Source: Spodoptera frugiperda
Taxonomy: Eukaryota > Arthropoda > Insecta > Lepidoptera > Noctuidae
DNA length: 64,000 nucleotides
Direction of reading: 5' to 3'
Assembly (NCBI RefSeq): GCF_023101765.2
Contig: NC_064229.1
Location: 9,772,473 to 9,836,472 of the forward strand
Both the position numbers and the translations under genes were made by a program. The notes beneath the pieces were generated by a model, which saw only the letters and a program-made list of their open reading frames with translations, was not told where the DNA came from and ran no database searches. Positions 20,835-33,030 of the stretch are shown here, piece after piece; position 1 is the first letter of the stretch, and the number at the start of each line of letters is the position of its first letter.

Positions 20835-21260
20835 ACAGAGGCGTTTCAAGTGCGTTGCTGGCCTTTTGGGGGTTAGGAATTTAAGGGTAGTTGTTCGGGA
20901 ATCGGGGATGGGGAAGACCGGGGCATTGGGTCTCCGGTAACTTCACTCAGACAACGAAACACAACGCAAGCGTTGTTTCACGTCGGTTTTCGGTTAGGCT
21001 GTGGTATTACTCCGGTCGAGCTGGCCTTTCATGCCGAAGCATGGCTCTCCCACAGTCTTCGCGCGCTGCAGCCTTCCTCGTGCATTGGCAAATTGGATCA
21101 TTGAGTGCAGTTTTAATTTGATCCGTCCATAGCATCCGTGGCCTGCCACGCGTTCTTGTGCCTTCAACCTTCCCTTGCATTACAAGCCGCTCCACAGAAT
21201 CGTCTCCTAGTGTAATCACTGCATAGTATAAAACAAAGTCGCTTTCACTGTCCATGTCCC
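20835..21260 (-). pseudogene. LINE C-terminal ORF fragment joined to family C 3' end
   Basis: On the minus strand an open frame (21255 down to 21007) contains DDSVERLVMQGKVEG, RTRGRPRMLWTDQIK and RKAAAREDC, typical of the extreme C-terminus of insect non-LTR reverse transcriptase proteins. It runs without a break into the head of family C (AGAGCCATGCTTCGGCATGA and onward). This is the only copy in the window linking family C to protein-coding LINE sequence. It is 5'-truncated and not functional. The clade is not resolved. Confidence 0.7.
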
Positions 21261-21619
21261 TATATCCCTTTGTAACCTTAAATCTTTAAAACTACGCAAC
21301 GGATTTTGATGCGGTTAGTTTTTAATAGGTGGAGTGATTCAAGAGTATGGTTTATATGTATTTTACATGCATAATATATCACCATTGCACTCATACGAAG
21401 CTGGGGCGGGTCGGTAGTACCGAAATATAGAAACCTTAGAATGTTGCAATGCGATAAACTAACACAATAAGTAAACAAGTAAATAAACACCATTACCTAC
21501 ATACATAGCTTAAAACACATAGGTAAGTAGCTACCTACCTATATAAAATCCATATTCAGGTAGGTAATACTTTTAACCAGGTCGCCACAATTACCTGTAA
21601 TCTAAACTACCATCAGCTT

Positions 21620-21660
21620 TGTATGGGACATGTATGTATGTATGTGTGTATATGTATTGT
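21620..21660. repeat. TGTA/TG-rich microsatellite
   Basis: ATGTATGTATGTATGTGTGT with minor variants. Confidence 0.6.
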
Positions 21661-21788
21661 AATAATATCCACTGAGTGTATGATGGATATTAAACTGTTA
21701 TTTATTTATACTGCTGCGGTTAATGTCGGAATTTTGTTTAAGTAGGATTTTGGTAAAAGGTCTAATATTAAAAGTCATAATGGTCTAA

Positions 21789-22066
21789 GTGTGGGAGAGC
21801 CATGCTTCGGTACGAATGGGCCGGTTCGACCGGAATGATACCATCGCCTCACAGAAAACCGACGTGAAATAACGCTTGCATTGTGTGAGTGAGGTTATCG
21901 GAGGTCCAATTAAACCCCGATTCCCCAACAACCTTAAATTCCTAACTCCCAAAAAGCCGGCAACACACTTGTAACGCCTCTGGCGTTTCGGGTGTCCATG
22001 GGCGGCGGCGATTGCTTACCATCGGGTGATCCGTCTGCTCGTTTACTGGCTTATACCATAAAAAAA
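21789..22066 (+). repeat. Family C LINE 3'-end copy, nearly complete
   Basis: From GTGTGGGAGAGCCATGCTTC to TTATACCATAAAAAAAT, showing both the head shared with the LINE ORF and the A-rich 3' tail. Confidence 0.85.
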
Positions 22067-22141
22067 TACTTTCTTGGGTGCCTGATCACAATTTCACAAG
22101 TAAAACTATTGAGCATATTGGACAAGATATTATTAAGGTAC

Positions 22142-22287
22142 GCGTCCACAGGCCCGCATCGCACGCAACGGATTTTAATTTGTCTTGTATAGAAACTCAT
22201 ACAACTACGTCCACTGATCCGCACCCTACGGACCGCATCATCAGCAACGCCTACGTGCGATGCATACTGATGACGGCCTGTGGACGC
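22142..22287. mobile_element. Palindromic MITE, 146 bp
   Basis: GCGTCCACAGGCC (22142-22154) is exactly mirrored at 22275-22287. An inner pair, GCATCGCACG (22156-22165) and its complement (22254-22263), continues the fold. No coding content; no clear target duplication. Confidence 0.65.
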
Positions 22288-22319
22288 TTAATTTTAAGAT
22301 GTACGCGGTGTTAAAAAAA

Positions 22320-25300
22320 ATATTTTCTATTTTAAAATTTTGCCTACAACATAAATAGTCGAAGAGCCTAACCACACACAATCGATACGTATCGTTCACA
22401 ATGCAAAACCTGTGTTTTTATTTGAAAACCTTTAAATAATTGTAGGTATACGTCATGGCCGCCAGATTTAATAAAAGTTGCCTCATTTTTGTTATTGTTA
22501 CCGCATAATGCCTATAATTAGCTGCAACTACACACATTATTATAATGGAGGTCGAAAAATTATATTGAAGTTGTTTGCTGTGAAATACATAGGTTTTTTT
22601 AAGGGTATAAAATCATTAAATTACCCGCAGCCCCGACAACTTGCTAGGCAGCTCGCAGAAATACTTTGGTATGGTATGATTTATTTATGATATGATGATA
22701 ACCAGATTAATATCAAAGCTAAGAAGAGAGCAATAATAACAAGAATAATGGTGCAAGTTGCTGCAATGTTGCTTGTTGCTTATCATAATATATTGTAGGT
22801 TTGATTTATTTATGTACAACACACGCACAGAATATAGGAGAACATTATATATAGATAAGAAGTACATAAGTACTGCATATTCTCGAAGAAATCTCTTCTA
22901 GCAGTCCTTTGACAGAACAAAATGATAGAGACAGTGTGTACTTTTTATTACATTCTTGACTTTTAAAATGACTTAAATTCACATTCAACTTTTTCTCAAA
23001 CATGGAAAGAGTTGTTCCAGAGATGTACCTACCAATAAACTTCTTGGTTTGCTAAGGTTTAAAGTGGCTATTAGAGCATGTTTAAATATTAGTCTTTTTC
23101 TCAAAGATTAGTTATTTCAGAAGCGGTCAAACTACTCGGTTTGCGTGTCCACTATGTTTAGTGTTCAGTCATACACGCCAATTAAGTAGTAAGATAACTA
23201 ATTCAGAATATAAAACGAATCTCAATTAGTAAACATGCTGATATTACAAACACCAGCAACGCGTCCGTGTAACATATCAAATAATATGTTACACGCCATT
23301 TAAGAGATAATAAATCGCATAATACCATGTCCAATCGCATATTATGTCCCAAAACTTGTGAAACAACTTTTTGGCCTGACGTGACTTTATTCGTTTAATT
23401 ACTACAGTTGTTAAATTAAATTTGAAATATTCGATAATTTGAAATATGTTTTAAAATTTATAGAAATGTATAGGTATCCCCAATCTATGTTAATTCAGAT
23501 ATATACGTGTATTTTTCTATTTTGCAGTTAGTTTAATCATGTCAAAATCTATAAATTATCATCATCATCGTATCAGCCATAAGAAATTTAATGCTGAAAA
23601 TAGGCCTCCCAATCAACTCCAGATAACGTATAAATATTAAATCAAAATAAGTATCTAAAGCAAAATTTATGCAGTTATTCACAGTCATTACATATTTAAG
23701 TAAATAAATTTCAAAGAAAATATAGAATAGTAGATTTCATACTAACACAATTTTTATCATAACTAAACTAAAATTGGTTAACAATAATACAAAAATGAAC
23801 CAAACCTTGCCTGCTATTTGACCAATTTTAATTTCTAACAACCACACTGAATTCGAATTCAAAGAACTCACATAAAAAAAAAACAATTCCCAAAAATACC
23901 TGCTTTTTTATCCTACTGAACCCAACATAAGGAACCAATTTTCATCAATCCATTTGAACACAGGAGCCAACCCGCCCATTACTGCTCCCGGATTGGCTAC
24001 TACAACCAATGTTAGAAAACCACCAACAGAAATCTATCCATCTCACTCTAACGTACCACGTTCTATGGTCGAGTAATCTTGGCTCCCTGTCTCTCGTACT
24101 ATACAAATTACAAATGGCTTAATGTTTTTCTACGCGTCCGCTGTAATAAATTTTTAGGGCATTCTAATGCTGGGACTGTGTATTTCAATATCAGTTCTAT
24201 GCTTTTAGAGCTAAGATTAAAATTCGTTTGATTTTTCATTGTCGCTTATGTTGTTCTGTGGTTATGGTACCCTGGTATAATTTTTAACACAAAGTTTTTT
24301 CGCCAAACGGTGTATAATCGTTATACCCGTAATGGCGGACGGTGTGTGTATATTTTTTTTAATATTCAGAAAACGTTGCCTCACGGACGGGTGTTAGTAA
24401 TTATCCACGTATCTAGATTTTAGATAAAACCTTGTTTTTTTTATGTATTTTGTAATAGTAATGTGTACTGCTGTTACAAAGTCGGATGTAATATTAATAG
24501 GGAATCGTATGATGAATTGGACGATCAAGTAATTACTGAGAACTTGAAGTATTTTCTTAATTAGTCTTAAATGAGCGACTGTTAAGTAAATGGGGGTAGG
24601 TAGAAGTGTGGTTGATTGAGTTGTGTTTAGAACTAACCGACATTTATGTTAATTCACTATGGCAGTGGCTTGCAACAGCTGTTTCCTTGTTATTGTAGCC
24701 TATTGATGTAGTTTATAACATGGTTGATGTGGTAATCGCAAATGAAGTACAAAGCAGAAAATCTTTAATTGGATACCTAAAAGTCAAATGATTAACTAAA
24801 ACTCACGGTTTACTTACGTAAATGAATGGAGAAAAGCTCTACTAGTTTCTAGAGTAGGCTGCACGATGTCTCTCTGAAATGAACTTCTTAAGTGACTTGA
24901 GCACCCAGAAAATAACAATCCTGTTCATACATAATATATACGTTTTCACTGATACTTATTACCTATGTAGCTGTGCTATTAAGATGTGCCGCCGCAAAGT
25001 ATCTGTTCGAGGAAAATGCATAGTTCGAGTATGCGATGTATCGATAGTAGAAAAACCATCCGTATAACACATCGATAGCACAAATCATTTTTTTAATATT
25101 TGATGGTCGACGTTTAGCCGCTATCTTTCCATATAAAGAACGTATCTTTATTTCAATATCTATTAGAACAACGACACTGCAAACAAGTCCTATTTGATCT
25201 TGTAAAAGAAAGTAATTTTTTGTAATAAAATTACAAAATTACACACATAATTATTTCATGCAATTTTTATTCCTCGGCTAAAATTAATTAGGGTTAATCA

Positions 25301-25410
25301 AATAACTTAAGCAGTTTACTTTGTAACCTTGGCGCATGCTACACGTGTAAAATAAACAAGTAATTGTTGTTGTATTTTTTCAAGTACAAATAGGTACTAC
25401 TATTGTAATT
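22320..25410. other. Intergenic, repeat-poor, possible regulatory sequence
   Basis: About 3 kb with no recognised repeat copy, which is unusual here. It contains a short palindrome at 23268-23294 (GTGTAACATAT with its complement). A GC-richer, CCAAT-containing stretch lies at 23960-24110. Two ATCGATAG-type motifs lie at 25039-25078, the first an exact TATCGATA. No exon is supported. Confidence 0.4.
25039..25046. promoter_or_regulatory. Exact DRE-type octamer TATCGATA
   Basis: TATCGATA is the Drosophila DREF-binding element of many housekeeping promoters. A near-match ATCGATAG follows at 25071-25078. Two sites within 40 bp are suggestive only; no transcript is evident nearby. Confidence 0.25.
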
Positions 25411-25414
25411 TAAA

Positions 25415-25707
25415 TGTGGGAAAGCCATGCTTCTGCACGAATGGGCCAGCTCGATCGGATTGATACCACGGCCTCACAGAAAAAGGACGTGAAACAACGT
25501 TTGCGTTGTGTTTCGTTGTATGAGTGAGGTTACCAGAGGCCCAATTACCCCCTTCCCAATCATACAACCAACAACACTTAAAACCTTATCCCCAAAAGGC
25601 TGGCAACGCACTTGTAATACCTCTAGTGTTTCGTGTATCCATGTGTGGCGGCGATCGCTTACTATTAGGCGATCCGTCCGTTGGTTTACCAACTTATACC
25701 ATAAAAA
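25415..25707 (+). repeat. Family C LINE 3'-end copy, nearly complete
   Basis: GTGGGAAAGCCATGCTTCTG head to TATACCATAAAAAAG tail, with scattered substitutions. Confidence 0.85.
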
Positions 25708-25827
25708 AGTTACATATAACCCGAGAGTCATAATGTCAGGTCAGTTATTTTTCATGACGAGAACCTTCCCACAGGCTTTTAAAAGTAAGGTACTTGGGAA
25801 GAAATGTGGGTGATGGTTATATGAAAT

Positions 25828-25975
25828 ACTAGCTGACCCAGCAAACTGCGTACCGCCTTAAACCTCAAACAAACAAACAATTCAATATAAAATTTGCCAA
25901 ATCGGTCCAGCCGTTCTTGAGTTTTAGCGAGACTAACAAACAGCAATTGATTTTTATATATATAGATAGATTTAC
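25828..25975. repeat. Common lepidopteran interspersed repeat, internally deleted
   Basis: Starts ACTAGCTGACCCAGCAAACT and ends CCAGCCGTTCTTGAGTTTTA then TATATATAGATAG. I know this pattern from many moth genomes but cannot name its class with certainty. Confidence 0.5.
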
Positions 25976-26485
25976 CTCATTTAATTACCACGGGTGGTCA
26001 CCACTGGCACCTGCAAATGACACCAGTTACCTCTAAGTATGCCTTACTAAGAAACTTCAACAGTGTAACGTCACATCCGAGATTTTTTATACCAACAAAA
26101 ATTTAACACTACCGGGCTCTCGGGTTTGTGTTGCGATGAACATGCTTCTCTTAAAACCAATAGTATTAGATCTATATAATGTCCAATTACAATTAGAAAA
26201 CAATATGCACTTAGATTTTATTGCGAATTACGAGCATGTTCTTGTTTTTAACGCAGTGAAAAATATCCAAACGATTGAATCGCATGCTTGACCAACAACC
26301 GCCTGCTCGCTACTTACATGCTTACTTGGTTTTAATGTAATGCTTATAATATTGTCGGGTTCTGTAGGTACTCCTGTCTTTTTAGAAGAGGTATTTAATT
26401 TTGATAACAGCATCTCATTTTAGATTTAAACATTTTTATAATTATTTTATTTTAAGTCTACAAGGTAACTATGTATTAGACTAGA

Positions 26486-26622
26486 CGAATACTACTATTG
26501 AGAAATTTTCGAAATACCGAAAAATCGCAGTAATACTTTGCCCGACCGCGAATTACGAATCTTTTATCCCAGCAGTCGCAACATGCAACTTGTAACATTC
26601 GACCAACGAGGCAGTCCAGAAA
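26486..26622 (-). repeat. SINE-A head half
   Basis: GAGAAATTTTCGAAATACCG through a degraded B box to CATTCGACCAACGAGGCAG; the distal half is missing. Confidence 0.7.
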
Positions 26623-27106
26623 AAAAAACAACTTGGTAAAAAATAGGAGAAGACAACAACACATAATAAAATTATAAAACTGACACTTATCACACACAAT
26701 GTAACATATACTTACCCGAAATCAAATTCAAACACAATTTTTTATTAAACAACATTAAAATTATTACAACATAAGTCATCGGTTTCACAACACTCTCACA
26801 GTACTCCAAAACCGCCCACGTGTTCAAGATTTTCTCTATCATAAAAAGCAGCAGTACCATATGCAATACTGGGAATATAATTGCAGTGTTTGCATACGCT
26901 AATTTCTGCAACGTTATCTGCACATCTTGGGTTGGTTTGTGCAATGGACTGGATAGTTTAACGGGACTTTTGTATCTAGAAATAGTTAGGTTCAGATCGG
27001 CGCCAGTGGTGATTGATTTTTATTAATTATTATCTGTTTATTGCACGACAGCCAGTTGTCCAACCCACTGTGCAGTTGTTTCCTTTGATTATAAGATTTT
27101 TTCCAT

Positions 27107-27319
27107 ACCACGGCCTCATATAAAACCAATGTGAAACAACGCTTGCGTTGTGGCAGTGAAGTTACTGGAGGCCCAATTACCGCTCTTCCAATCTTCCTAA
27201 ACCCCGATTCCCCAACAACCCTTAAATTTCTAACCTCCAAAAGGCCCGCAATGAACTGGTAACGTCTCTTGTTTTTCGGGTGTCATGGACGACGCCGATT
27301 GCGTTCCATAAAAAAAAAT
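27107..27319 (+). repeat. Family C copy, 5'-truncated
   Basis: Begins at ACCACGGCCTCATA (mid-element) and ends TTCCATAAAAAAAAAT. Confidence 0.8.
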
Positions 27320-27697
27320 CTATATGTATATCTAAGGCGAACTTTTTCTGCTTTTTTTTTGAGTCCGTACCCCAATCTAGGATTTTTGATACCTAATACC
27401 TATCGCACAGAGGTAGTATTCGTGGTCACTGGACCAACGACTCAGTCAATTACTGACGTAGCGTTAATAAAACGTAATTAACGGAAAACGGATGTATGGT
27501 GCACTCATACCTTTAAAACAAAACGGAACATATATTTAAAAAAAAGACTTAAAACACTATTATTTGTCGGAATCCTTAGTTATATTTTCTGCGAATTCGT
27601 TGTGTTATATTTGAACTGGTATTTTGAGTAGGTATCAACTTGGTATAATGAAGTTTTAGTACAGGTATTGATTTTGATAGGTTATCAATCGTACGCC

Positions 27698-27870
27698 CAA
27701 TTCTCCCACTTCCCAATCCTAATCCCTAATTCCGAACCCTTAAATTCCTTACCCCCAAAATGCCGGCAACGCACTTGTAACGCCTCTGGGGTTTCGGGTG
27801 TTCATGGCATAGGCCATTGCTCACCATAAGGTGATCCGTCTGCTAGTTTATCGTCTAATACTACAAAAAT
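27698..27870 (+). repeat. Family C copy, more strongly 5'-truncated
   Basis: Begins at CCCAATTCTCCCACTTCCC and runs to the tail region, which is degraded. Confidence 0.75.
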
Positions 27871-28184
27871 ATTGTGTCACAAGCCTGGGACAGGAAAAAT
27901 TATCTGTAACGGCAATATGACATTTTTTTCTTTAAGTAAGTACCTAGATACTTTAAAGTGAATGTCTACCTACAATAACAACAAGTACCTAATGAATAAC
28001 AAAATGCAATATAAAATTCTTTAGCACATTCCAAACCAACAAACCAAGACCAAACCGATATGAAACCATCACAAGTAAAATTAAAAACCAAGGGGGGACA
28101 CCTACATACACGAACAATTTAAATTCTCAATAAAAAAATGTACATACTGTTAATGAGATAATTAGTCGGTGAATCTTTGACTAT

Positions 28185-28415
28185 TTGACATCAAACCACA
28201 CTGTGGTAGACCCACCAGCTACAAAGACACTTGCTCCAGAAACTGTCAAACAAAAATGTAGAGACAAGTTAGTTTTGTATGAAACGTCATGGATCAAGTT
28301 ATGTTGGTCGCGGTATGGTCCTTTAATATCAGTAAATGAGTATGAAGAATCGTTCAGGGCGGTCGCTTTGATGTTCGAAGCGGGTGATACAAAGGAATCG
28401 TGTAATTGGTGTTGA
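28185..28415 (+). other. 76-codon open frame, unidentified
   Basis: The frame has mixed composition that could be coding (KQKCRDKLVLYETSW, YEESFRAVALMFEAGD) and matches no repeat family here. No splice sites or homologues are recognised and no flanking exon is seen. It may be an exon, a transposon remnant or chance. Confidence 0.2.
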
Positions 28416-28674
28416 TACTTTTGGGTACTGTTTTAAATTAAGGGGTTCTGTACTGTAAATTTGTGGATTTTTGGTGAGAGTAAGTTGAGTGAGAAGATTT
28501 TTCTTTTTTAATTTTGATAGATTACGGCTTTTGTAGTAGTCGTTGTTTTGGTCTATTATTTATCTCAACATTACAGGTACATTATATAACCTAACTGACT
28601 ATTTAACATTGACATTATTATTGACTAATAACATAGAACATAAATATTGTGTCTGTGGGTTTCCGGTTTTCAAT

Positions 28675-28815
28675 GCTGCCTCGTTGGTCGAGCATTCACA
28701 AGTGTGACTGCCAAGCAAGGGGTCTCGAGTTCGATTCCCGGGTCGGGCAATATACGTTTGTACTGCCTGTGGCAATATGGGCAGTACACCTCTGCCTTTT
28801 CCCTTAAGGTATAAA
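28675..28815 (+). repeat. SINE-A copy with internal deletion
   Basis: CTGCCTCGTTGGTCGAGC head, TTCGATTCCCGGGTCGGGCA, then a jump to GCAGTACACCTCTGCC at the far end. The A box is disrupted, so transcription is unlikely. Confidence 0.75.
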
Positions 28816-29369
28816 AGGTTTAATAATATGCTATGATACTATCTAAATTCTGTATTTTACATGACATTACTTCATAATGAACACATGATATTTTATAGAA
28901 GACAGTTTTTTTTTCTTTGTTCTTAAACGAGTGTTATCCAATGTCTAATCTTTATAACACCATTATTTTTTAATTTTACGATCTCCTGTTTAATTAGTTT
29001 TATCATAATTGCAATATAATCATAATTATTATTAATAATAACTTCATGTTCTTTTTATTACCCTCTTGTCGGTCGATGTGCATAAACACGACTGATGAGC
29101 AAAGGATATTAGACTTAATTCCTGGTCCGTAAAGTTTTTAAGGATTTTTTTGGTCAGCATGTAGTCTGAAGAAGTATTCTTTGAGTCCTTGAGATCCCTG
29201 TAACCTTAGCGTATTTAGAATTTTTCAAGAGCACAGAATTTTAAGATCGTGGAGAGTGTTGTGATCCTCAAATATGGAATTAATATTATTTTTTTAAAGT
29301 TCGCCACTATTTACCAGCCACCAAGGTATGGGCGGATGCATTCTCAAAATTTATCTGTGACCTTACTGC

Positions 29370-29470
29370 AATCCCCAAGCCGCCAGCCAAGCGTGGGGTT
29401 TATGGCACCCCCTAAGAGGGGAGGCCTTAGTTCAACAGTGGACGTTTTCCGGCTCATGATGATGTTGATG
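29370..29470 (+). repeat. LINE 3' tail remnant (RTE-like)
   Basis: CAACAGTGGACGTTTTCCGG followed by ATGATGATGTTGATGA is the terminal motif of lepidopteran RTE-type LINEs, which also ends the better copy at 44597-44771. Confidence 0.5.
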
Positions 29471-30193
29471 AGCCACTACAGTTTACTTCTTACCTTCTTC
29501 TTAAGTATGATGAATTTCTAAGCAAACCCAAACTTCAGCTTAACAAAAAAACCAACAGATGTCATTAAAAATCAACACGAACAATTAAACTACTGTTTAA
29601 TAATCTTGATACTTTGTAATACCTCATTACAAAACCAAGTGCGTCTTTAAAACAATGTCATATCAGATCGAGCTCTGACCGATAATGCGAGCAAATTATA
29701 CGAACAATTTGCGATTTTAAAATTTTTAAATTTCGAAACACGGAAGAGGCGGCTTTTGTACCTACGTAACGGTTTTTCGCATGTGTTTTTCATACTACCC
29801 TCATTTGATGACAATTGGAGATAGGATCACATTTGTATTTTATGAGCTACCGCGTATTAGTATTTGATTCTAGATTGGGTCTGTTTTTTGGACAAAGGCA
29901 TCTCGCAGATGGACTGCTGTAGTTTGTATAAGAATATTTATAAACTCGGCTGTTTATTCTATGTCAGAAATGAAAAAGCAATTTATTTTATAATATTTAA
30001 GGATTGTATAAAGCGTTTTCTTTTTGTCGAATTGCTTTATGAGAAACCACGAAGCAATGGCATTCCTTGTAGGAGTTTGTGTTCGTAGAAGAATCTAACC
30101 TAAAATTTAGGAGAACCAATACAAACTACTCTTGCTGTTACCGCAAACAATGGTTACCGTCTATACAGGCGTGATGGAGATTTGATTAAGACT

Positions 30194-30277
30194 TTGACTG
30201 CCAACAAAAATCAGTTGAAGGCAAATCCTCCGCTAGCGCCGGTCACATTTGCCCCCCATGGCGTTTAATGTGTTAAA
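30194..30277. repeat. Solo half of the 12.4-kb MITE family
   Basis: TTGACTGCCAACAAAAATC, GTTGAAGGCAAATCC and GGCGTTTAATGTGTTAAA match one arm of 12414-12859; no second arm follows within 400 bp. Confidence 0.65.
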
Positions 30278-30344
30278 TAAAAATGTAGTAAACTGTCCTT
30301 AAGTAATAAATCAGTTCTCTCATTCTGTAATAGATCGTTGAAAG

Positions 30345-30442
30345 GTTGGCAACGCTCTTACATCTCTCATAGTGTTGTAAATTTCCATGGCTAGCGCTGA
30401 TCAGTTATCATCAGGTGTTCCATCTGCTTGTTTACACAAAAA
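30345..30442 (+). repeat. Family C stub, last ~100 bp only
   Basis: Begins at AAAGGTTGGCAACGC, the most 5'-truncated copy in the window, and ends near ACACAAAAAG. Confidence 0.65.
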
Positions 30443-31989
30443 GTCCTCGTACATATGCCACACACATCAAAGAGACACATTTTGCAACAAAGAAAAAAAA
30501 AACAAACCCATTAACCAATTAACAAAATTAAATTAAGAACCAATTAGTAAAAGCAGGCCCCTATAATTGCTGTGTTCAGAAGAAAGGAGCCACCTTTTAT
30601 AAGACCAGGCATTCATAGCACTTGAAAGGTGTCTAACATGCTGATTTTTAGCCAGACATTTAGATAAACCCTTTAATTCAGAGATTAACTACTAATTACT
30701 ACTATGTAATAATTAAAGGTCAAGTTATCCAAACGTTACTAAGGTGCTAAAGCGAATTAACATCGATACCAGACACTAATAAAAAAAACCTTCTCAGATA
30801 AAACGAAACAAAAGACAGTACGAGGCTTAAAAGTTCAATGATAATTAAATTGCACTCTTATCAATTTATATGGAACTTGTGAAGTGTTAAAATTTAAAAT
30901 AAAAAAAAAGAATTCGTCCGATGACTTTAGATAATCGCTTTAAATTTATTTTTATGTTTGCCCCTTAATTTATTGGGTATGGTTGGTATTTGTGTTGCAT
31001 TATTAATTTTCTCTTCGTCTCGTAGACTAAAAAGGATTTATGGGCCATCTAAGTTTGGTTACAAACAAAACTAAATTCAATAAGTATTGTCTAAAGGTCG
31101 CCCTCATCAAGTGTATTGTTCGGTTTTACATTTAACTGCTATTGAATTATAAATACAGGGTTTTATGAGACGCCATTAATTATCCCCGCTTTCTAGGGCT
31201 TTCGTTGATTATCGGAAAAAGTGTAAGTGTTTGACAGGCATGCGTTTTACTTTCTTATGTAGAATTTTATAAAACTCAATACCTACAACATTACTACTAG
31301 TTGTAAGTAACAAAATATTTGCAAATGCTAAACACATTTGAATTTCCAGTAGTGAATTGATTGGTTGACTGTCAGAGAATGCCGATGGCATTGATTCCGT
31401 CAATTTCACAGTTAATAAAAAAAATTAAAACTCTAAATCTATTCTACCGTAATTAAAGTAGTGTTAATCTTTGAATATAAGTATTAATAACAAAACTAAT
31501 TAAAAATTAACACCAGATCTTTATTTTTGAACCTCAAACATCAATCTTACTTTCCCTATCCCAAAGCTCGAAAACCATCCTCCAGATAGGCAGTTTTTCC
31601 TTGGGACTATTTGCACAAAGATACAGTTAAACTACGAGTTACACATAGATACAAGCTCTATATTAAATGAATATCACCAAGAAGTCATTGAACAGACGAC
31701 AAGAGCAGTCAAAGTCTTCGACCCTTTAGTTCCGAACACGAAATATGGAATAAAAACGGTTCAGATCGCGTGCGCAGAAGTACGCATGCGTTCTTCGAAA
31801 TGTGCGTCACCGATTAAGATGGGTATCAAAACAAACCGTTATTTTGATGAAGAACTCGAATATTATAGTTTATAAGACAATGTACCATTGATATGTGATA
31901 GGTGCAATTATTTGTCACCTGTGAATGTCGTGTTAGTAGGTTTACGAAAGAAATATACAAGGCGGATATGCATAGAGCGTTTTTTTAAT

Positions 31990-32135
31990 GGGAGAGAATC
32001 ATCCAGTGACTTCTCCCACCATGGGCGAGGCGAGAGGAAGTGTCAGACTCTTACTGACTAAAAACCTCCCCGTTCCTACTGCTCTTCGAGCCGGAACCCA
32101 GGTAAACCGCTAAGCAGTCCGCAGTTTAAAGTTAA
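31990..32135 (-). repeat. Family B A-tailed retroposon copy
   Basis: GAGAGAATCATCCAGTGAC to GCAGTCCGCAG, with a T-run (minus-strand A tail) at 31980-31987. Confidence 0.8.
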
Positions 32136-32617
32136 TTGATTGATTTGTTACACATTTTTACAGAGAATGGGTAGCAACGCTTCGAAACTACAATCTTTCA
32201 GATGCTTATCAAATGCACAATTGCCTGGTATGTGTAGTCTATGATGATGATCATTGATCATAATATCATATATCCAAGCAATCCAAACACAAAATCCAAC
32301 AGTCATTCATGTCCCTGGGATGCGCCGGACTTCACTGTTCCGATGTTTTTATGGTTGTATCTACTGTAGACCCTGGCTTACAGGAGATGCAGCGTGTGGC
32401 GGGCTTTCCCTTTAAAAAAAGTACCTACCTATTATTTTTCATAAGGTATCTATTATTTGACTAGCACACAGGCAAAGCCACCGGCAGACACTAGTTACCT
32501 TATATTTTTTTACCTTGCCAACGAGATATTTTTTATTTCTAGAAAAATGTTCTTATGAGTGCCATCAATAAGCAAACACGCGTGTAACAACTAGTATTTA
32601 TTATCGTGTATTTTTTA

Positions 32618-32815
32618 ATTCGATCGTTTTATTCGAAATACATTCGTCTCGCAGTATTTATTCGATTGATTGTAATCGACATTGACTTTTCTATAATGTT
32701 GCGTTTATGCGAGTTGCGAATGTTACGATCAATCGATTATTTATTTTTATTCGATCTTTTTAAATCGAAAGTTTATGATAGTACAAGAAAGTATGTAATG
32801 ATCTACATCGATACA
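32618..32815. other. Cluster of TCGAT/ATCGA motifs
   Basis: About nine TTCGAT, ATCGAT, AATCGA or related hexamers occur in 200 bp of AT-rich DNA (for example GATCAATCGATTATTT). The overlapping 95-codon open frame is of low-complexity composition and not convincing. Confidence 0.3.
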
Positions 32816-32951
32816 TATTTTTGCATTTATGTCAAAAAAAAACATCATAGGTTACCTTATTTAAAACTTACCACCATGAATATAGGTAATTGAAAAAGTA
32901 AATAATCAACTTTTAATTTAATCCTATTAAAGTTTTGACCATTGTTATGAT

Positions 32952-33030
32952 GTCAGTAAGAGTCTGACTCTTCCTTTCGCCATGCATAAGGCGGGAGAAG
33001 TCATTGGATGATTATTCCACAGCAAAAAAC
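32952..33030 (+). repeat. Family B copy, 5'-truncated
   Basis: GTCAGTAAGAGTCTGACTC through GAAGTCATTGGATGATT and ACAGCAAAAAACC; only the 3' half is present. Confidence 0.75.

Larger units (their letters stand above)
28816..31985. other. Intergenic, little recognised
   Basis: It holds a RTE-like 3' tail remnant near 29370-29470, a half MITE at 30194-30277 and a short family C stub at 30345-30442. A GC-richer patch rich in CG dinucleotides lies at about 31765-31815. The remainder is AT-rich and featureless. Confidence 0.45.

Noticed and set aside
32606..32893. 95-codon plus-strand open frame as a gene
   Set aside because: Hydrophobic, low-complexity translation of an AT-rich motif cluster, without homologues or splice signals I can identify.
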